Of a stretch of 64,000 nt of DNA, positions 31,561 through 40,105 are shown piece by piece. Every line of letters begins with the position of its first letter. Positions within the stretch are counted from its first letter, which is position 1. Location of the stretch: contig JAACTC010000007.1 of assembly GCA_009993635.1 (NCBI GenBank), positions 124,001 to 188,000 of the forward strand, given 5' to 3'. The notes under the pieces were generated by a model. The model searched no databases and was not told the DNA's origin. It saw only the letters and a program-made list of their open reading frames with translations. Source of the DNA: Erythrobacter sp. Lineage in GTDB: Bacteria > Pseudomonadota > Alphaproteobacteria > Sphingomonadales > Sphingomonadaceae. A program made the position numbers and the translations under genes.

Positions 31561-32304
31561 TTACTTTGGCACCAGCGCGAAGTCCACCTGCACGGAGACC
31601 CGGCTGGTCGTCTGGCCGGGCTGGATCACCCCGCCACCTGCCTCTTCCACCATCGCCGCATCGCGTGACGTCTGCATCACGACCGGCGGAGGCGGAGGCG
31701 GTGCGCCGGGAACGTAGCGATTGCCCTGAGAGCCGCCGCCATCGCGGATGGTCAGCACGCGCGATATCTTCATGTCGGCGGCATCGGCATAGGCCTGCGC
31801 GCGGGCCTTGGCGGCCTTGAACGCCTCGCCATAGGCAGTGTTCGCGGCCTTCTCGCTATCGGAGATGCGCAGGTCCGGGCCAGAGAACACGTTCGCGCCC
31901 GCCTCGGTCGCAGCGGTCACAGCATCGCCCGCGCGCTCGATATCGCGCACGGTCACCGCGACGATGTTGTTCGCCTGGTACTGGCCCTTGCGATCGCCGT
32001 ACTGGATGCGCTGGATGCCGACGGTCCGCGTCTGGATATCTTTCGCAGGAACGCCCGCCGCCTTCAGCGCGGCGACCACTTCGGCGATGTCCTGCGCATT
32101 GGCATCGCTCGCCGCCTTGCCGGTTTGCCCGAAATTCTCGACCCCGACCTGGAAGAAGGCCTCGTCGGGCCGGACTTCGGATTCGCCCGTCGCGCTGACC
32201 GACAGCAGCGTTTCGTCATGGTCGACCCCGCGCGGATCATAGGCCTCGTTGCATGCGGCCAGCGCCAGCGGCGCGGCGATCAGGGGCAGGTATTTCACAT
32301 CCAT
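31561..32304 (-). CDS. SIMPL-domain (DUF541) lipoprotein
   Basis: 247 residues from ATG 32304 behind GAGGATG. The signal peptide ends in a lipobox (PLALAAC) with Cys at residue 18. The mature part carries the SIMPL/BP26-like domain: LLSVSATGESEVRPDEAFFQ, then VPAKDIQTRTVGIQRI and ISDSEKAANTAYGEAFKAAK. A proline run (PPPPPPVV) sits near the C-terminus. Family members are periplasmic proteins linked to envelope or oxidative stress. Gene neighbours give no further clue. Confidence 0.85.
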   Translation of the reverse strand: MDVKYLPLIAAPLALAACNEAYDPRGVDHDETLLSVSATGESEVRPDEAFFQVGVENFGQTGKAASDANAQDIAEVVAALKAAGVPAKDIQTRTVGIQRIQYGDRKGQYQANNIVAVTVRDIERAGDAVTAATEAGANVFSGPDLRISDSEKAANTAYGEAFKAAKARAQAYADAADMKISRVLTIRDGGGSQGNRYVPGAPPPPPPVVMQTSRDAAMVEEAGGGVIQPGQTTSRVSVQVDFALVPK

Positions 32305-32371
32305 GGCACATCCTCGATGAGACTATGTCTCGGCACCTGCCGCCCGCCACCTGAACCGCTTGTGACAGCCC

Positions 32372-33205
32372 TCAGCGTTTCCTGAACAGCAGCGTCATCC
32401 GGTCGCTCTCGCCGGTCGCCGCCGCTTCGGGTACATCGCCGCTGTTGCTGGGCGGCAGCGTCCAGACGCCGCCTTCCCAGCTGGCCGGATCGGCGGGGTT
32501 GGCGTTGATATCGCTCATCCCCACCAGTTCGAAGCCATGCGCCTCGACCAGCGCGATCACATCTTCCTCGCGCAGATAGCCGTTGGTGCCCAGCGTGTAG
32601 TCGCCCGGCGCGTCGTCCTTCGCGCGGTGCTGCACGATACCCAGCATCCCGTCGTCCTTCAGCATAGAACGGATGCGGGTGAGCTCGGTATAGAGCACGC
32701 CCGAACGCAGCAGGTTGTGCATTTCGCGGAAGATCAGCGCGCGGTCGACGCTGCCCTGCATCGCTTCGGGCACGTCCTGCGAACCGTAGATGCTCGTCGG
32801 TGCGCCCGTCAGGTTCCAGCCGGGGCTTGCCTCTTCGAACTTGCCGGGCAGCCCGCCGAAATAGGTCGCGAACCGCTCCCCATCGGCGGCGGCCGGATCG
32901 GGTGTGAGGCCGATATAGCGCCCTTCGCTGCCAAGGTAAGGCACGAGGATGCGCGTGTACCAGCCGCCGGCGGGCATGTAGTCGACCACGGTCATCCCCG
33001 GCTTCACCTGGAAGAAGTCGAGCGTTTCGAACGGGTGACGCCACGCATCGCGTGCCGAATCCTCGCCACGCGCATCGGATGCGACAGCGGCTTTCAGCGC
33101 GCCGTGGTGATCGTGCCTCTCGGCGGTCACGCCCCGATGGTCGTCGGCCAGTGCGGGCGTCGCCAGTGCGAGGGTGGCGGCGGCGGCAAGAAGGGCAAGG
33201 CGCAT
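32372..33205 (-). CDS. exported class I methyltransferase-like protein
   Basis: 277 residues from ATG 33205 behind GGGAG; the longer frame to 33337 has no start signal. A clear Sec signal peptide ends ATPALA-DD. The mature protein has methyltransferase features: VKPGMTVVDYMPAGGWYTRI in the position of motif I, SEGRYIGLTPDP, and a later GMLGIVQHRAKDD. The usual GxGxG is degenerate (YMPAGGWY). Related exported 'methyltransferases' are known in alphaproteobacteria, but the activity in the periplasm, where SAM is not expected, is unclear. Confidence 0.8.
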   Translation of the reverse strand: MRLALLAAAATLALATPALADDHRGVTAERHDHHGALKAAVASDARGEDSARDAWRHPFETLDFFQVKPGMTVVDYMPAGGWYTRILVPYLGSEGRYIGLTPDPAAADGERFATYFGGLPGKFEEASPGWNLTGAPTSIYGSQDVPEAMQGSVDRALIFREMHNLLRSGVLYTELTRIRSMLKDDGMLGIVQHRAKDDAPGDYTLGTNGYLREEDVIALVEAHGFELVGMSDINANPADPASWEGGVWTLPPSNSGDVPEAAATGESDRMTLLFRKR

Positions 33206-33321
33206 CGTCAAATCTCCCGGTTTTCGTCGTGCGCGCACCCTAGCTGCGGGGGCCCCGATGACAAGAGCCATGGACTTACCCCTCATGCTTCCTACCTCCG
33301 GACCCAAAGGAGAATGACGAT

Positions 33322-33876
33322 ATGAGCGAGACCGCAATTTTCGGAGGCGGATGCTTCTGGTGCACCGAGGCGGTGATGAAGGACGTGATCGGCGTAGAGA
33401 GCGTCGAAAGCGGCTATATCGGCGGCGAGGTAGAGAACCCGACCTACAAGCAGGTATGCACCGGCAAGACCGGCCATGCCGAAGCGGTAAAGGTGACCTA
33501 CGACGCCGACACGATCAGCTATGCCGAACTGCTCGACATGTTCCTCGGCACGCACGACCCGACCCAGCTCAACCGGCAGGGCAACGATGTGGGCACGCAG
33601 TACCGCAGCGCGATCTTCCCGATGGACAAGGCGCAGGCCGACGAGGCCGAGGCCGCGATCGGTCGCTGGAACGCCGCCAACGGCGCGATGGCTGTGACCA
33701 CGATCGAAGGCTTCGACGGCGAGAGCCAGACGGCCACGTGGTATTCGGCGGAAGGCTATCACCAGGATTACTGGGACGGTGAAGGCCAGCGCAATCCCTA
33801 TTGCCAGGCGACGATCCCGCCCAAGCTGATGAAGCTGCGCAAGAGCTTCCAGAAATACGTGAAAGACGACGCCTGA
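33322..33876 (+). CDS. msrA: peptide methionine (S)-S-oxide reductase
   Basis: 184 residues. The catalytic motif GGGCFWCTEAV near residue 10, GYIGGEVENPTYKQV and the WYSAEGYHQDYW block identify MsrA, which reduces the S-epimer of oxidised methionine. ATG 33322 follows AAAGGAGAATG. The gene is monocistronic: the adjacent minus-strand gene diverges and a strong terminator follows. The partner MsrB is encoded separately at 49574-49990. Confidence 0.96.
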   Translation: MSETAIFGGGCFWCTEAVMKDVIGVESVESGYIGGEVENPTYKQVCTGKTGHAEAVKVTYDADTISYAELLDMFLGTHDPTQLNRQGNDVGTQYRSAIFPMDKAQADEAEAAIGRWNAANGAMAVTTIEGFDGESQTATWYSAEGYHQDYWDGEGQRNPYCQATIPPKLMKLRKSFQKYVKDDA

Positions 33877-33938
33877 CGCCTCCATCCCTCGCCCACCCCT
33901 GACACACCTGACACAGTGTCCAGGGGCCAAAAAACCAC

Positions 33939-33981
33939 CGCCGGTTCGGACGTCTGAAAAGACGGTCCGGACCGGCGTTTT
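33939..33981 (+). terminator. intrinsic terminator after msrA
   Basis: CGCCGGTTCGGACGTCT (33939-33955) pairs with 33960-33977 across a GAAA loop, with one bulge, and TTTT follows. The stem is long and GC-rich. It lies 60 bases after the msrA stop. Confidence 0.85.
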
Positions 33982-34162
33982 CGTATCGGGGCGCATAGTG
34001 CAGGCATGGCACGCCCGCGTGGCTGTAGGACAGCGCGAATACCGGCCGATTCCACCTTCGGGGTTGCGCCTCGCGCGGATGGCCCCACGTTGGGGGCACC
34101 GAATTTCTCCGTGGCCGCGCATGCGTGCGGCCCTCACCCTCAGTCAGAGAGGAAACTACCCA

Positions 34163-34600
34163 ATGCCTACAGCCAAGAACGGCGACACCGTCGCCATCGA
34201 TTTCGTCGTGAAGACCGATGCCGGTCAGGTCGTCGGCAACACCGAAGAAAGCGGCCCGCAGGTCGTCACCCTCGGCAAGCAGGAAATCTTCCCGGCGATC
34301 GAAGCCGCACTCGACGGCATGGAAGTCGGCTCGGTCCAGCAGGTCAAGATCGAGAGCGAAAACGCCTTCGGCCCGCGCCGCGAGGAACTCGTGATCGACG
34401 TGCCGCGCGAAAATCTGCCCGCAGAGCCCGCCCCGCAGCCGGGCATGCAGCTTTCGGCACAGGGCCAGGACGGCCAGCCGATCCAGCTCGTCATCACCGA
34501 AGTGCAGGAAAACTCGGTCAAGGCCGACGGCAACCACCCGCTGGCAGGCGAAGACCTGACCTTCGGCGTGACGCTGGTCGAGATCAAGGAAGCCGCGTAA
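34163..34600 (+). CDS. SlyD-like FKBP-type peptidyl-prolyl isomerase
   Basis: 145 residues from ATG 34163 behind AGAGGAAAC. The FKBP half (NGDTVAIDFVVKTDAGQVVG, then GKQEIFPAIEAALDGMEVGS) and the inserted-flap region beginning VIDVPRENLPAEPAPQPGMQ correspond to the SlyD type. It catalyses proline isomerisation and acts as a chaperone in the cytoplasm. The His-rich metal-binding tail of E. coli SlyD is absent. A terminator follows. Confidence 0.9.
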   Translation: MPTAKNGDTVAIDFVVKTDAGQVVGNTEESGPQVVTLGKQEIFPAIEAALDGMEVGSVQQVKIESENAFGPRREELVIDVPRENLPAEPAPQPGMQLSAQGQDGQPIQLVITEVQENSVKADGNHPLAGEDLTFGVTLVEIKEAA

Positions 34601-34691
34601 GCCACGCGAGCCTTGCGACGGGCCGCGCTCCGATGCGGCCTGAGGACTAAAGAACTCCGTCCAATCCGGGCGGAATGTCGAACACGAAAAG

Positions 34692-34727
34692 CGGCCTCGG
34701 GGGAATGCCCGGAGGCCGTTTCTCTTT
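34692..34727 (+). terminator. intrinsic terminator after FKBP gene
   Basis: CGGCCTC-GGG pairs with CCC-G-GAGGCCG (34692-34718) around a short loop, followed by TTTCTCTTT. It lies 90 bases after the FKBP stop and separates it from the AT-richer gene downstream. Confidence 0.8.
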
Positions 34728-34857
34728 GGGGATCGCTTGGGAAATAGAGATGGGGCATACGCGCGACACTCAGGCAAGGATACTTGTAGCCGCAGCTTCC
34801 GACCTCATTGCGGACATCAATGAACGGCTGTAGCGTAATAGCTATGGAAGGGCCTCT

Positions 34858-35259
34858 GTGACACGGCGCCAGAAGCTGATCTGGTTTGCGATAGGAGCGT
34901 TCACAGCTTCAGCGTTTTCCGTTGCAGCGACACGACTGCTTCAGCCAGGCCCCAATATTGATCACTCGACGACCGATTACCTTGTTCTCAAGGAACCGTT
35001 CTCTAAAGCGACAGCGGAGGAGGATTTTGATCGGGCATCTATCGCCTATCAGACAGGCGAGTTACTTCGCGATTGCGGGGCGGCGTATTTCGAGACTACG
35101 TTCTTGTATAATGATCATGCACCGACCGCTGAACTTCCATTGGTGACCGAAAATCTGAACTCCATTCAGTGCGTGGTGTTGCGAGCCGAGGACGAGGGTA
35201 TCGAGACCAGGATCGAGACACGAAGGTCAGGCAAGCCAATTCCCTTATGGCTGCCATAG
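34858..35259 (+). CDS. hypothetical membrane-anchored protein
   Basis: 133 residues from GTG 34858. An N-terminal hydrophobic anchor (LIWFAIGAFTASAFSVAA, residues 7-24) is followed by a soluble domain with two cysteines (LLRDCGAAYF and LNSIQCVVL). No family is recognised. The gene and its flanks (about 34,750-35,330) are visibly richer in A and T and use different codons from neighbours, suggesting acquired DNA. No good ribosome-binding site is seen; GGGCC just upstream is weak. Confidence 0.55.
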   Translation: MTRRQKLIWFAIGAFTASAFSVAATRLLQPGPNIDHSTTDYLVLKEPFSKATAEEDFDRASIAYQTGELLRDCGAAYFETTFLYNDHAPTAELPLVTENLNSIQCVVLRAEDEGIETRIETRRSGKPIPLWLP

Positions 35260-35356
35260 TCTCGCTACTACGCCACCTTCTACCAACGTCGGTAACCTAC
35301 TCAGTAGCAGTTACGTCACGTCCGCCCGCCAGCGCGCTGAGAGCGCCACGCCTTTC

Positions 35357-35448
35357 TCCTCCCCCTTAAGGGGGAGGCTGGGTGGGGGTGTGCCGAGGCC
35401 GTTGGCGTAGAGCCCCCACCCCCGCCCCCTCCCCCAAGGGAGGGGAGG
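35357..35448. repeat. palindromic extragenic repeat, copy 1
   Basis: The sequence contains CTCCCCCTTAAGGGGGAG followed by GGGTGGGGGTG, then after about 25 bases the complementary CCCCCACCC and CTCCCCCAAGGGAGGGGAG. The ends pair into a long imperfect hairpin. The same structure recurs at 35974-36082. It resembles REP/MITE-type elements. Confidence 0.75.
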
Positions 35449-35477
35449 CATTTAGCTGCGACGCCTCGATGAGGAAT

Positions 35478-35499
35478 GCGAGGAACGTAGCGTCCTCGC
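35478..35499 (+). other. short hairpin upstream of PNPOx-family gene
   Basis: GCGAGGA (35478-35484) pairs with TCCTCGC (35493-35499) around an 8-base loop, 40 bases before the start codon at 35539. No T-run follows. It could be a leader structure or a remnant of the neighbouring repeat; nothing more can be said. Confidence 0.35.
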
Positions 35500-35538
35500 C
35501 GCAAGTTAAGTCCGTCAGTTACATAAGGAATCTGCCGG

Positions 35539-35958
35539 ATGCCCAAGCCTGACAAATCGATGATCGCCAAGACCATGCGCAGCATGGATCTGTGCATGAT
35601 GACGACGCATGGCGAGGGTGGTTCGCTCATCAGCCGCCCGATGAGCAACAATGCGCAGGTCGATTACGACGGCGACAGCTACTTCTTCACCGCACCCGAC
35701 ACCCGCAAGCTGCGCGATATCGAGCGCGACAGCCACGTGGCGCTCGATTTCCAGAACGAGGGCGTGTGGCTGACGATCCGCGGCACCGCGAGCGTCCACG
35801 ACGATCCCGAGCTCATCAAGGAGCACTGGACACCCGATATCGAGAAATGGTTCGGCCACGGGCCTGACGAGGATGACGGGGTGCGGATCATCAAGGTGAC
35901 CGCCATCGAAGCCGAACTTTACGGCGAGAACGAGGGCGTCGTCGATATGGGCGGCTAG
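35539..35958 (+). CDS. pyridoxamine 5'-phosphate oxidase-family (general stress protein 26-like)
   Basis: 139 residues. The split-barrel flavin-binding fold is indicated by LCMMTTHGEGGSLISRPMSN, a Y-D-G-D-S-Y-F-F-T-A segment, and KLRDIERDSHVALDFQN. The ending EKWFGHGPDEDDGVRIIKVT is typical of the general stress protein 26 group. It probably binds FMN or F420-like cofactor; the substrate is unknown. The gene stands alone, with a copy of the palindromic repeat on each side. Confidence 0.88.
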   Translation: MPKPDKSMIAKTMRSMDLCMMTTHGEGGSLISRPMSNNAQVDYDGDSYFFTAPDTRKLRDIERDSHVALDFQNEGVWLTIRGTASVHDDPELIKEHWTPDIEKWFGHGPDEDDGVRIIKVTAIEAELYGENEGVVDMGG

Positions 35959-35973
35959 CTTCGCGATGATATT

Positions 35974-36082
35974 CCTCCCCCTCAAGGGGGAGGTTGGGTG
36001 GGGGTGTACGGCGAGAGTGGCTTGGGCGCGCCTTGCCATAGGCGCAGTACTCCCCCCCAACCCCTCCCCCAAGGGAGGGGAG
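35974..36082. repeat. palindromic extragenic repeat, copy 2
   Basis: CTCCCCCTCAAGGGGGAG, then GGGTGGGGGTG, a central spacer of about 45 bases and complementary CCCCCCAACCCCTCCCCC with AAGGGAGGGGAG at the end. Both outer arms match copy 1 almost exactly whereas the centres differ. It overlaps the space between two convergent genes and may terminate both. Confidence 0.75.
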
Positions 36083-36090
36083 TTGCTAGG

Positions 36091-37353
36091 CTAACTCTTC
36101 CGCCAGCGCGCGACGAAGAATCCGTCGAGGCCTCCGTGTTCGGGCAGCATTCCGGGGTCGGTGCGCAGGTGGCCTTCGGGCGTCGGCGAGAGGCCTGCGG
36201 GCAATTCCTCCGCGCGGATCGGATTGGGCGGCAGCGAAACCTTCTTGGCCTGCGCCTCCCCCTCCTCGCTCTCCAGCGAGCACACCGCGTAAACCAGCAT
36301 GCCGCCGGGCATGAGCCAGCCGCTCGCGCGCTCGATCAGGCGGGCCTGTACCTCTGCCATCTGTTCGATCTGGCGCGGGCCGATGCGGTGGAGCACATCG
36401 GGGTGGCGGCGCGCAGTGCCGGTCGCGGTGCACGGCGCGTCGATCAGGATCGCGTCGAACGGCGCCTCAGGCTCCCACTTGAAGGCATCGGCGGCGATCA
36501 CCTCGGCTACCAGCCCGGTGCGCTTGAGGTTCTCCTCGAGCAGCTTCAATCGCTTGGCCGAAATGTCGAGCGCGGTAACCTGCCAGCCCTGCGCCGCCAG
36601 TTGCAGCGTCTTGCCGCCCGGCGCGGCGCACAGGTCGAGTGCGCGGCGGCCATTCCCCTGCCCCAGCAGTCGCGCAGGCAGCGAGGCGGCGAGATCCTGC
36701 ACCCACCATCCGCCAGCCTCGTAACCCAGCAGTTCGTGTACCGCCTGTCCGCGCGACAGGCGCAGGTGGCCGGGCATCAGGCTGTCTGCCGCCATCGCGA
36801 CCTCCAGCCGTTCGGTATCGTCACGAGTCTCCCGGTCGCGATACTTCAGCGTCAGGTCGAGCGGGGGCGGTTCGGCGAGGCCTGCGGCGATGGCTCCAGC
36901 GCGTTCGCCCCACCTATCAGCAACGGCCTCGGGCAGCGTGGGGGCGGCAGGCAGCTCTGCCCCCCGCTTGGTCAGCGCGCCGAAAACGCCATGCGCCAGC
37001 CGCTTGGGCCCGCCCGAGAGCAGCGGCAGCGCGGTCGCAACCACCGCGTGCGGCGGGGTGTCGAGCCGCAGCCATTGCGCCAGCATCAGCCGCAGGACCA
37101 TGCGCGGCTTGGCATCGTCGGGCAGGTTTTCGCGCGTCGCGCTGTCGATCAGCGCATCGAAGTCGACCAGCCAGCGCAATGTTTCGGCAGCAATCGCGCG
37201 CGCCAGCCCTGCATCCGACGCAGGCAGACCGCGCAGCGCCGCAGCCTCGTTCTGCTCCAGCGTTTCGCCCCGGCGCAAAACGCCGTCGAGCATCCGCAAT
37301 GCGGCGCGCCTCGCGGGCAGGCCGGGCACGTCGCCTTCCCCGGATTTAGCCAT
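36091..37353 (-). CDS. RsmB/NOP-family rRNA (cytosine-5) methyltransferase
   Basis: 420 residues. The N-terminal 130 residues are NusB-like helices (ARRAALRMLDGVLRRGETLE). The SAM-binding fold has ALDLCAAPGGKTLQLAAQGW (motif I), ILIDAPCTATGTARRHPDVL (motif IV with Cys) and LVYAVCSLESEEGE (motif VI with the catalytic Cys). This matches RsmB-type enzymes that methylate C967 of 16S rRNA in E. coli. The gene diverges from the SDHAF4-like gene with only 40 bases between. Confidence 0.93.
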   Translation of the reverse strand: MAKSGEGDVPGLPARRAALRMLDGVLRRGETLEQNEAAALRGLPASDAGLARAIAAETLRWLVDFDALIDSATRENLPDDAKPRMVLRLMLAQWLRLDTPPHAVVATALPLLSGGPKRLAHGVFGALTKRGAELPAAPTLPEAVADRWGERAGAIAAGLAEPPPLDLTLKYRDRETRDDTERLEVAMAADSLMPGHLRLSRGQAVHELLGYEAGGWWVQDLAASLPARLLGQGNGRRALDLCAAPGGKTLQLAAQGWQVTALDISAKRLKLLEENLKRTGLVAEVIAADAFKWEPEAPFDAILIDAPCTATGTARRHPDVLHRIGPRQIEQMAEVQARLIERASGWLMPGGMLVYAVCSLESEEGEAQAKKVSLPPNPIRAEELPAGLSPTPEGHLRTDPGMLPEHGGLDGFFVARWRKS

Positions 37354-37393
37354 GCTGCTTGAAACCGGACGCGGACAGGATCATTTCTCTCAT

Positions 37394-37561
37394 ATGAAAC
37401 GCGCTACCGAACGCCCCGAAGGATTCAAGAAGCCTGCGTACTGGAACGACGATCCGCCGCCCCGGCCGCAGCCGATCGACGCCAGCGTGGACGACCCCAA
37501 GGGTCTCAGCCCGACGCGCTACGGCGACTGGGTGAAAGACGGGATCGCGATCGATTTCTGA
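37394..37561 (+). CDS. DUF1674/SDHAF4-like protein
   Basis: 55 residues from ATG 37394, too short for most gene finders. The C-terminus LSPTRYGDWVKDGIAIDF is the conserved DUF1674 motif (PTRYGDWExxGxxxDF), shared with mitochondrial succinate dehydrogenase assembly factor 4. That factor binds the flavinylated SdhA and shields it during assembly. The upstream frame (from 36890) is antisense to the methyltransferase and is not part of it. Confidence 0.85.
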   Translation: MKRATERPEGFKKPAYWNDDPPPRPQPIDASVDDPKGLSPTRYGDWVKDGIAIDF

Positions 37562-37603
37562 GGCGGCACCTGAGCTCCTGCTTTCGCAGGGGCTCACGAA
37601 TTC

Positions 37604-38992
37604 TCAAATCTTGCGCAAGGCGATCTGCAACCCGTCCTTGGGCTGCGGGATCGGCCAGGCCTGCCATTCGGGCGCGTAGCCGTCCGCCACCTCGATCCGG
37701 TAGGTGGTCAGCATGTGCGCCATCAGGATCTTGATCTGCATGTAGGCGAAGTGGAGCCCCAGGCACATGTGCGCCCCGCCGCCGAACGGCACCCACGCAT
37801 ATTTGTGGCGCGCCTTCTCCGCCTCGCGCGTGAAGCGCAGCGGATCGAATTTTTCCGGCTCGTCCCAGATTTCCGGATCGTGGTGCACGAAGTGCGGGTT
37901 GACGCCCACCGGCGTGCCCGCAGGAATGCGATACCCGCCGAATTCGAACGCCTCCAGCGCGCGGCGCGGGATGGAGGGTACGGGCGGCATCATCCGCAAG
38001 GCTTCCTTGAACGCCATCTCGGTCAGTTCGGCCTGGCCCAGCTCTTCGTAATTGAGCGCGCGCCCTTCACCGCCGGTGATCGCGCGCAGTTCTTCGCGCA
38101 GCTTTTCCTGCCATTCGGGGTTTTTAGCGAGGTAGTAGACCAGCGTGGTGGCAGACGAGGTGATGGTGTCGTGCGCCGCCATCATCAGGAAGTTCATGTG
38201 GTCGACCACTTCGTCCACCGGCAGCAGACTGCCATCGTCGCGCGTCGCGGTGGCGAACTGGCTGAACATGTCCTGCCCGCCGCCTTCGGCGCGGCGACGC
38301 TCGGTCTCCTTGGTGAAATACTCCACCAAATAGGCGCGCCCGTCGGTGCCGCGCTTCATCTTGGTGAAGGGCAGCGGCTTGCGGATCGGCGCGACCGAGG
38401 CCTGGACCATGTCGACGAAGGCCTGGTTTACCTTCTGCGATTCCTCACCGAAGGGGATGCCGATGAAGCTGTCCGCCGCAAGGTCGAGCGTCAGCTGCTT
38501 GATCGCCGGATAGAACTGTATGGGGCCCGCACCCCATTCGCCCATCCGCTGCGCTATGCCGTGATTAAGGCTGCCAACGTAATGCCGCATCGGTTCGGGC
38601 TTGAAGGCGATGGACAGCGCCTTGCGATCAGCCCGATGATGGTCGAAATCCATCAGCATCAGGCCGCGCGGGAACAGCTGGTCGAGGATCGGGCCCCAGC
38701 CCTGTTCGCTTGAGAAGATCTTCTTGCGGTCGAACAGCACCAGCTCGTTCGCATCCGCACCGACCAGCGCCACCACCGTGCCGCCGAACGCATTGTTGCG
38801 GTACACGCGGCCGTATTTCTCCACCATCGCGCGGGTGAAGGCCGGCGGATCGGCCAGCATCTTGAACGTGTTGCCGATAACGGGAAGGCCCTGTTCGCCC
38901 GGAATATGCGAAAGGTCGCCTTTGGTCGGGTTATCTTCCTTCCAGTGCGTGGGGCGGGCGCTGGTGGGTTGGTGGGCGGCAAGCGTAGCCAT
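37604..38992 (-). CDS. cytochrome P450
   Basis: 462 residues from ATG 38992 behind GGAGAGGAC. The heme-binding loop FGGGAHMCLGLHFA places the ligand at Cys410. The K-helix ExxR is in FKEALRMMPP. The I-helix reads MAAHDTITSS, with Ala-His in place of the usual Gly before the acid/Thr pair. The N-terminal PGEQGLPVIGNTFKML is the proline-rich hinge found in soluble bacterial P450s. It lacks a membrane anchor. Its substrate and redox partner are not evident; the next gene on the same strand is ferrochelatase. Confidence 0.95.
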   Translation of the reverse strand: MATLAAHQPTSARPTHWKEDNPTKGDLSHIPGEQGLPVIGNTFKMLADPPAFTRAMVEKYGRVYRNNAFGGTVVALVGADANELVLFDRKKIFSSEQGWGPILDQLFPRGLMLMDFDHHRADRKALSIAFKPEPMRHYVGSLNHGIAQRMGEWGAGPIQFYPAIKQLTLDLAADSFIGIPFGEESQKVNQAFVDMVQASVAPIRKPLPFTKMKRGTDGRAYLVEYFTKETERRRAEGGGQDMFSQFATATRDDGSLLPVDEVVDHMNFLMMAAHDTITSSATTLVYYLAKNPEWQEKLREELRAITGGEGRALNYEELGQAELTEMAFKEALRMMPPVPSIPRRALEAFEFGGYRIPAGTPVGVNPHFVHHDPEIWDEPEKFDPLRFTREAEKARHKYAWVPFGGGAHMCLGLHFAYMQIKILMAHMLTTYRIEVADGYAPEWQAWPIPQPKDGLQIALRKI

Positions 38993-39037
38993 CGGGTGTC
39001 CTCTCCTTATTGACCCCAATGTAAATTAGCTTGGCGA

Positions 39038-40060
39038 TCAAATCCACCCGGCAAGTTCACGCCGAAGCAGTCCTTGAAGCATGGCGAGGCCCGCGTCCGA
39101 CGTGTTGAGGCACGAGAGCGCGGCGAACTGCTCGCCGCCCGCTTCCTCGAACTGCTCGTGCCCCTGGATCGCGAGCTCTTCGAGCGTTTCCAGACAATCG
39201 GCGGAAAATCCCGGCGCGACCACCGCAAGGCGCTTCGTGCCCGCGCGGCCTTCTTCCATCAGCACCGTGTCGGTCGCCGGTTCGAGCCATTTGGCCCGCC
39301 CGAAGCGCGACTGGAAGCTGGTCCGCATGCGCAGGCCGGGCCGCGCCATGCGGGCCTCCAGCAACCGTGCGGTCTTCTGGCAGTGGCAGTGATAGGGATC
39401 GCCCAGTTCCAGCGTGCGCGCGGGCATTCCATGGAAGCTGAGCAGCAGGACCTCGGGCACGAAATCGAGCGCATCCAACTGGCGGTCGATGTCGGCTGCC
39501 AGTGCATCGATATAGATCGGATCGTCGTGATAGGGCGGCAGGGTGCGCAAGGTCGGTTGCCAGCGTTGCTCCGCCAGCCACTCGCCCGCCTTGTCGACCA
39601 CCGTCGCGGTCGTCGCCGCGCAATATTGCGGATACATCGGCGCCAGCAGGATCCGTTCGCACCCCGCATCTTTCAGCGCGGCCAGCTTGTCCGGGATCGA
39701 GGGCGCGCCATAGCGCATCGCCCAGTCGACGATCACCGCATCGCCGAACACGCGCTGCATCGCCTCGGCCTGTGCCTTTGTGATCGCGGCGAGCGGCGAG
39801 CCGTCTTCGCTCCACACCTTGCGATAGGCCTCTGCCGATTTTGCGGGCCGGGTATTGAGGATGATGCCGCGCAGGATCGGCTGCCACGCGATCGGCGGGA
39901 TCTCGATCACCCGCCGGTCGGACAGGAATTCGGCCAGATAGCGCCGCACGTCGGCCACCTCGGGCGCTGCTGGCGTGCCCAGATTGACGACCAGCACGCC
40001 GATCCGGCCCGCACGCACGGAGGGATGGTCTGGCGGAAGCTGCTGGTCTGGCCACGTCAT
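39038..40060 (-). CDS. hemH: ferrochelatase
   Basis: 340 residues from ATG 40060 with GGCGGGTGGA just before it; a TTG at 40078 is less likely. HemH inserts Fe(II) into protoporphyrin IX, the branch point against bacteriochlorophyll synthesis in this phototroph. Motifs seen: RIGVLVVNLGTPAAPEVADV near the N-terminus, LLLSFHGMPARTLELGDPYH with the catalytic His, and VVAPGFSADCLETLEELAIQ with the catalytic Glu. Fe-S-binding cysteines found in some ferrochelatases are not obvious. Confidence 0.96.
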   Translation of the reverse strand: MTWPDQQLPPDHPSVRAGRIGVLVVNLGTPAAPEVADVRRYLAEFLSDRRVIEIPPIAWQPILRGIILNTRPAKSAEAYRKVWSEDGSPLAAITKAQAEAMQRVFGDAVIVDWAMRYGAPSIPDKLAALKDAGCERILLAPMYPQYCAATTATVVDKAGEWLAEQRWQPTLRTLPPYHDDPIYIDALAADIDRQLDALDFVPEVLLLSFHGMPARTLELGDPYHCHCQKTARLLEARMARPGLRMRTSFQSRFGRAKWLEPATDTVLMEEGRAGTKRLAVVAPGFSADCLETLEELAIQGHEQFEEAGGEQFAALSCLNTSDAGLAMLQGLLRRELAGWI

Positions 40061-40105
40061 TCCACCCGCCAAGGGCAAGCGGGTGCGTTCGTCAAGATGG
40101 CAATG

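Noticed and set aside
35357-36082. CRISPR array considered for the repeated sequences
   Set aside because: Only two copies, long palindromes with a gene between; no regular repeat-spacer pattern or cas genes.
35998-37362. A 454-codon plus-strand open frame
   Set aside because: It lies opposite the RsmB-type methyltransferase, whose motifs are intact; composition is that of an antisense frame.
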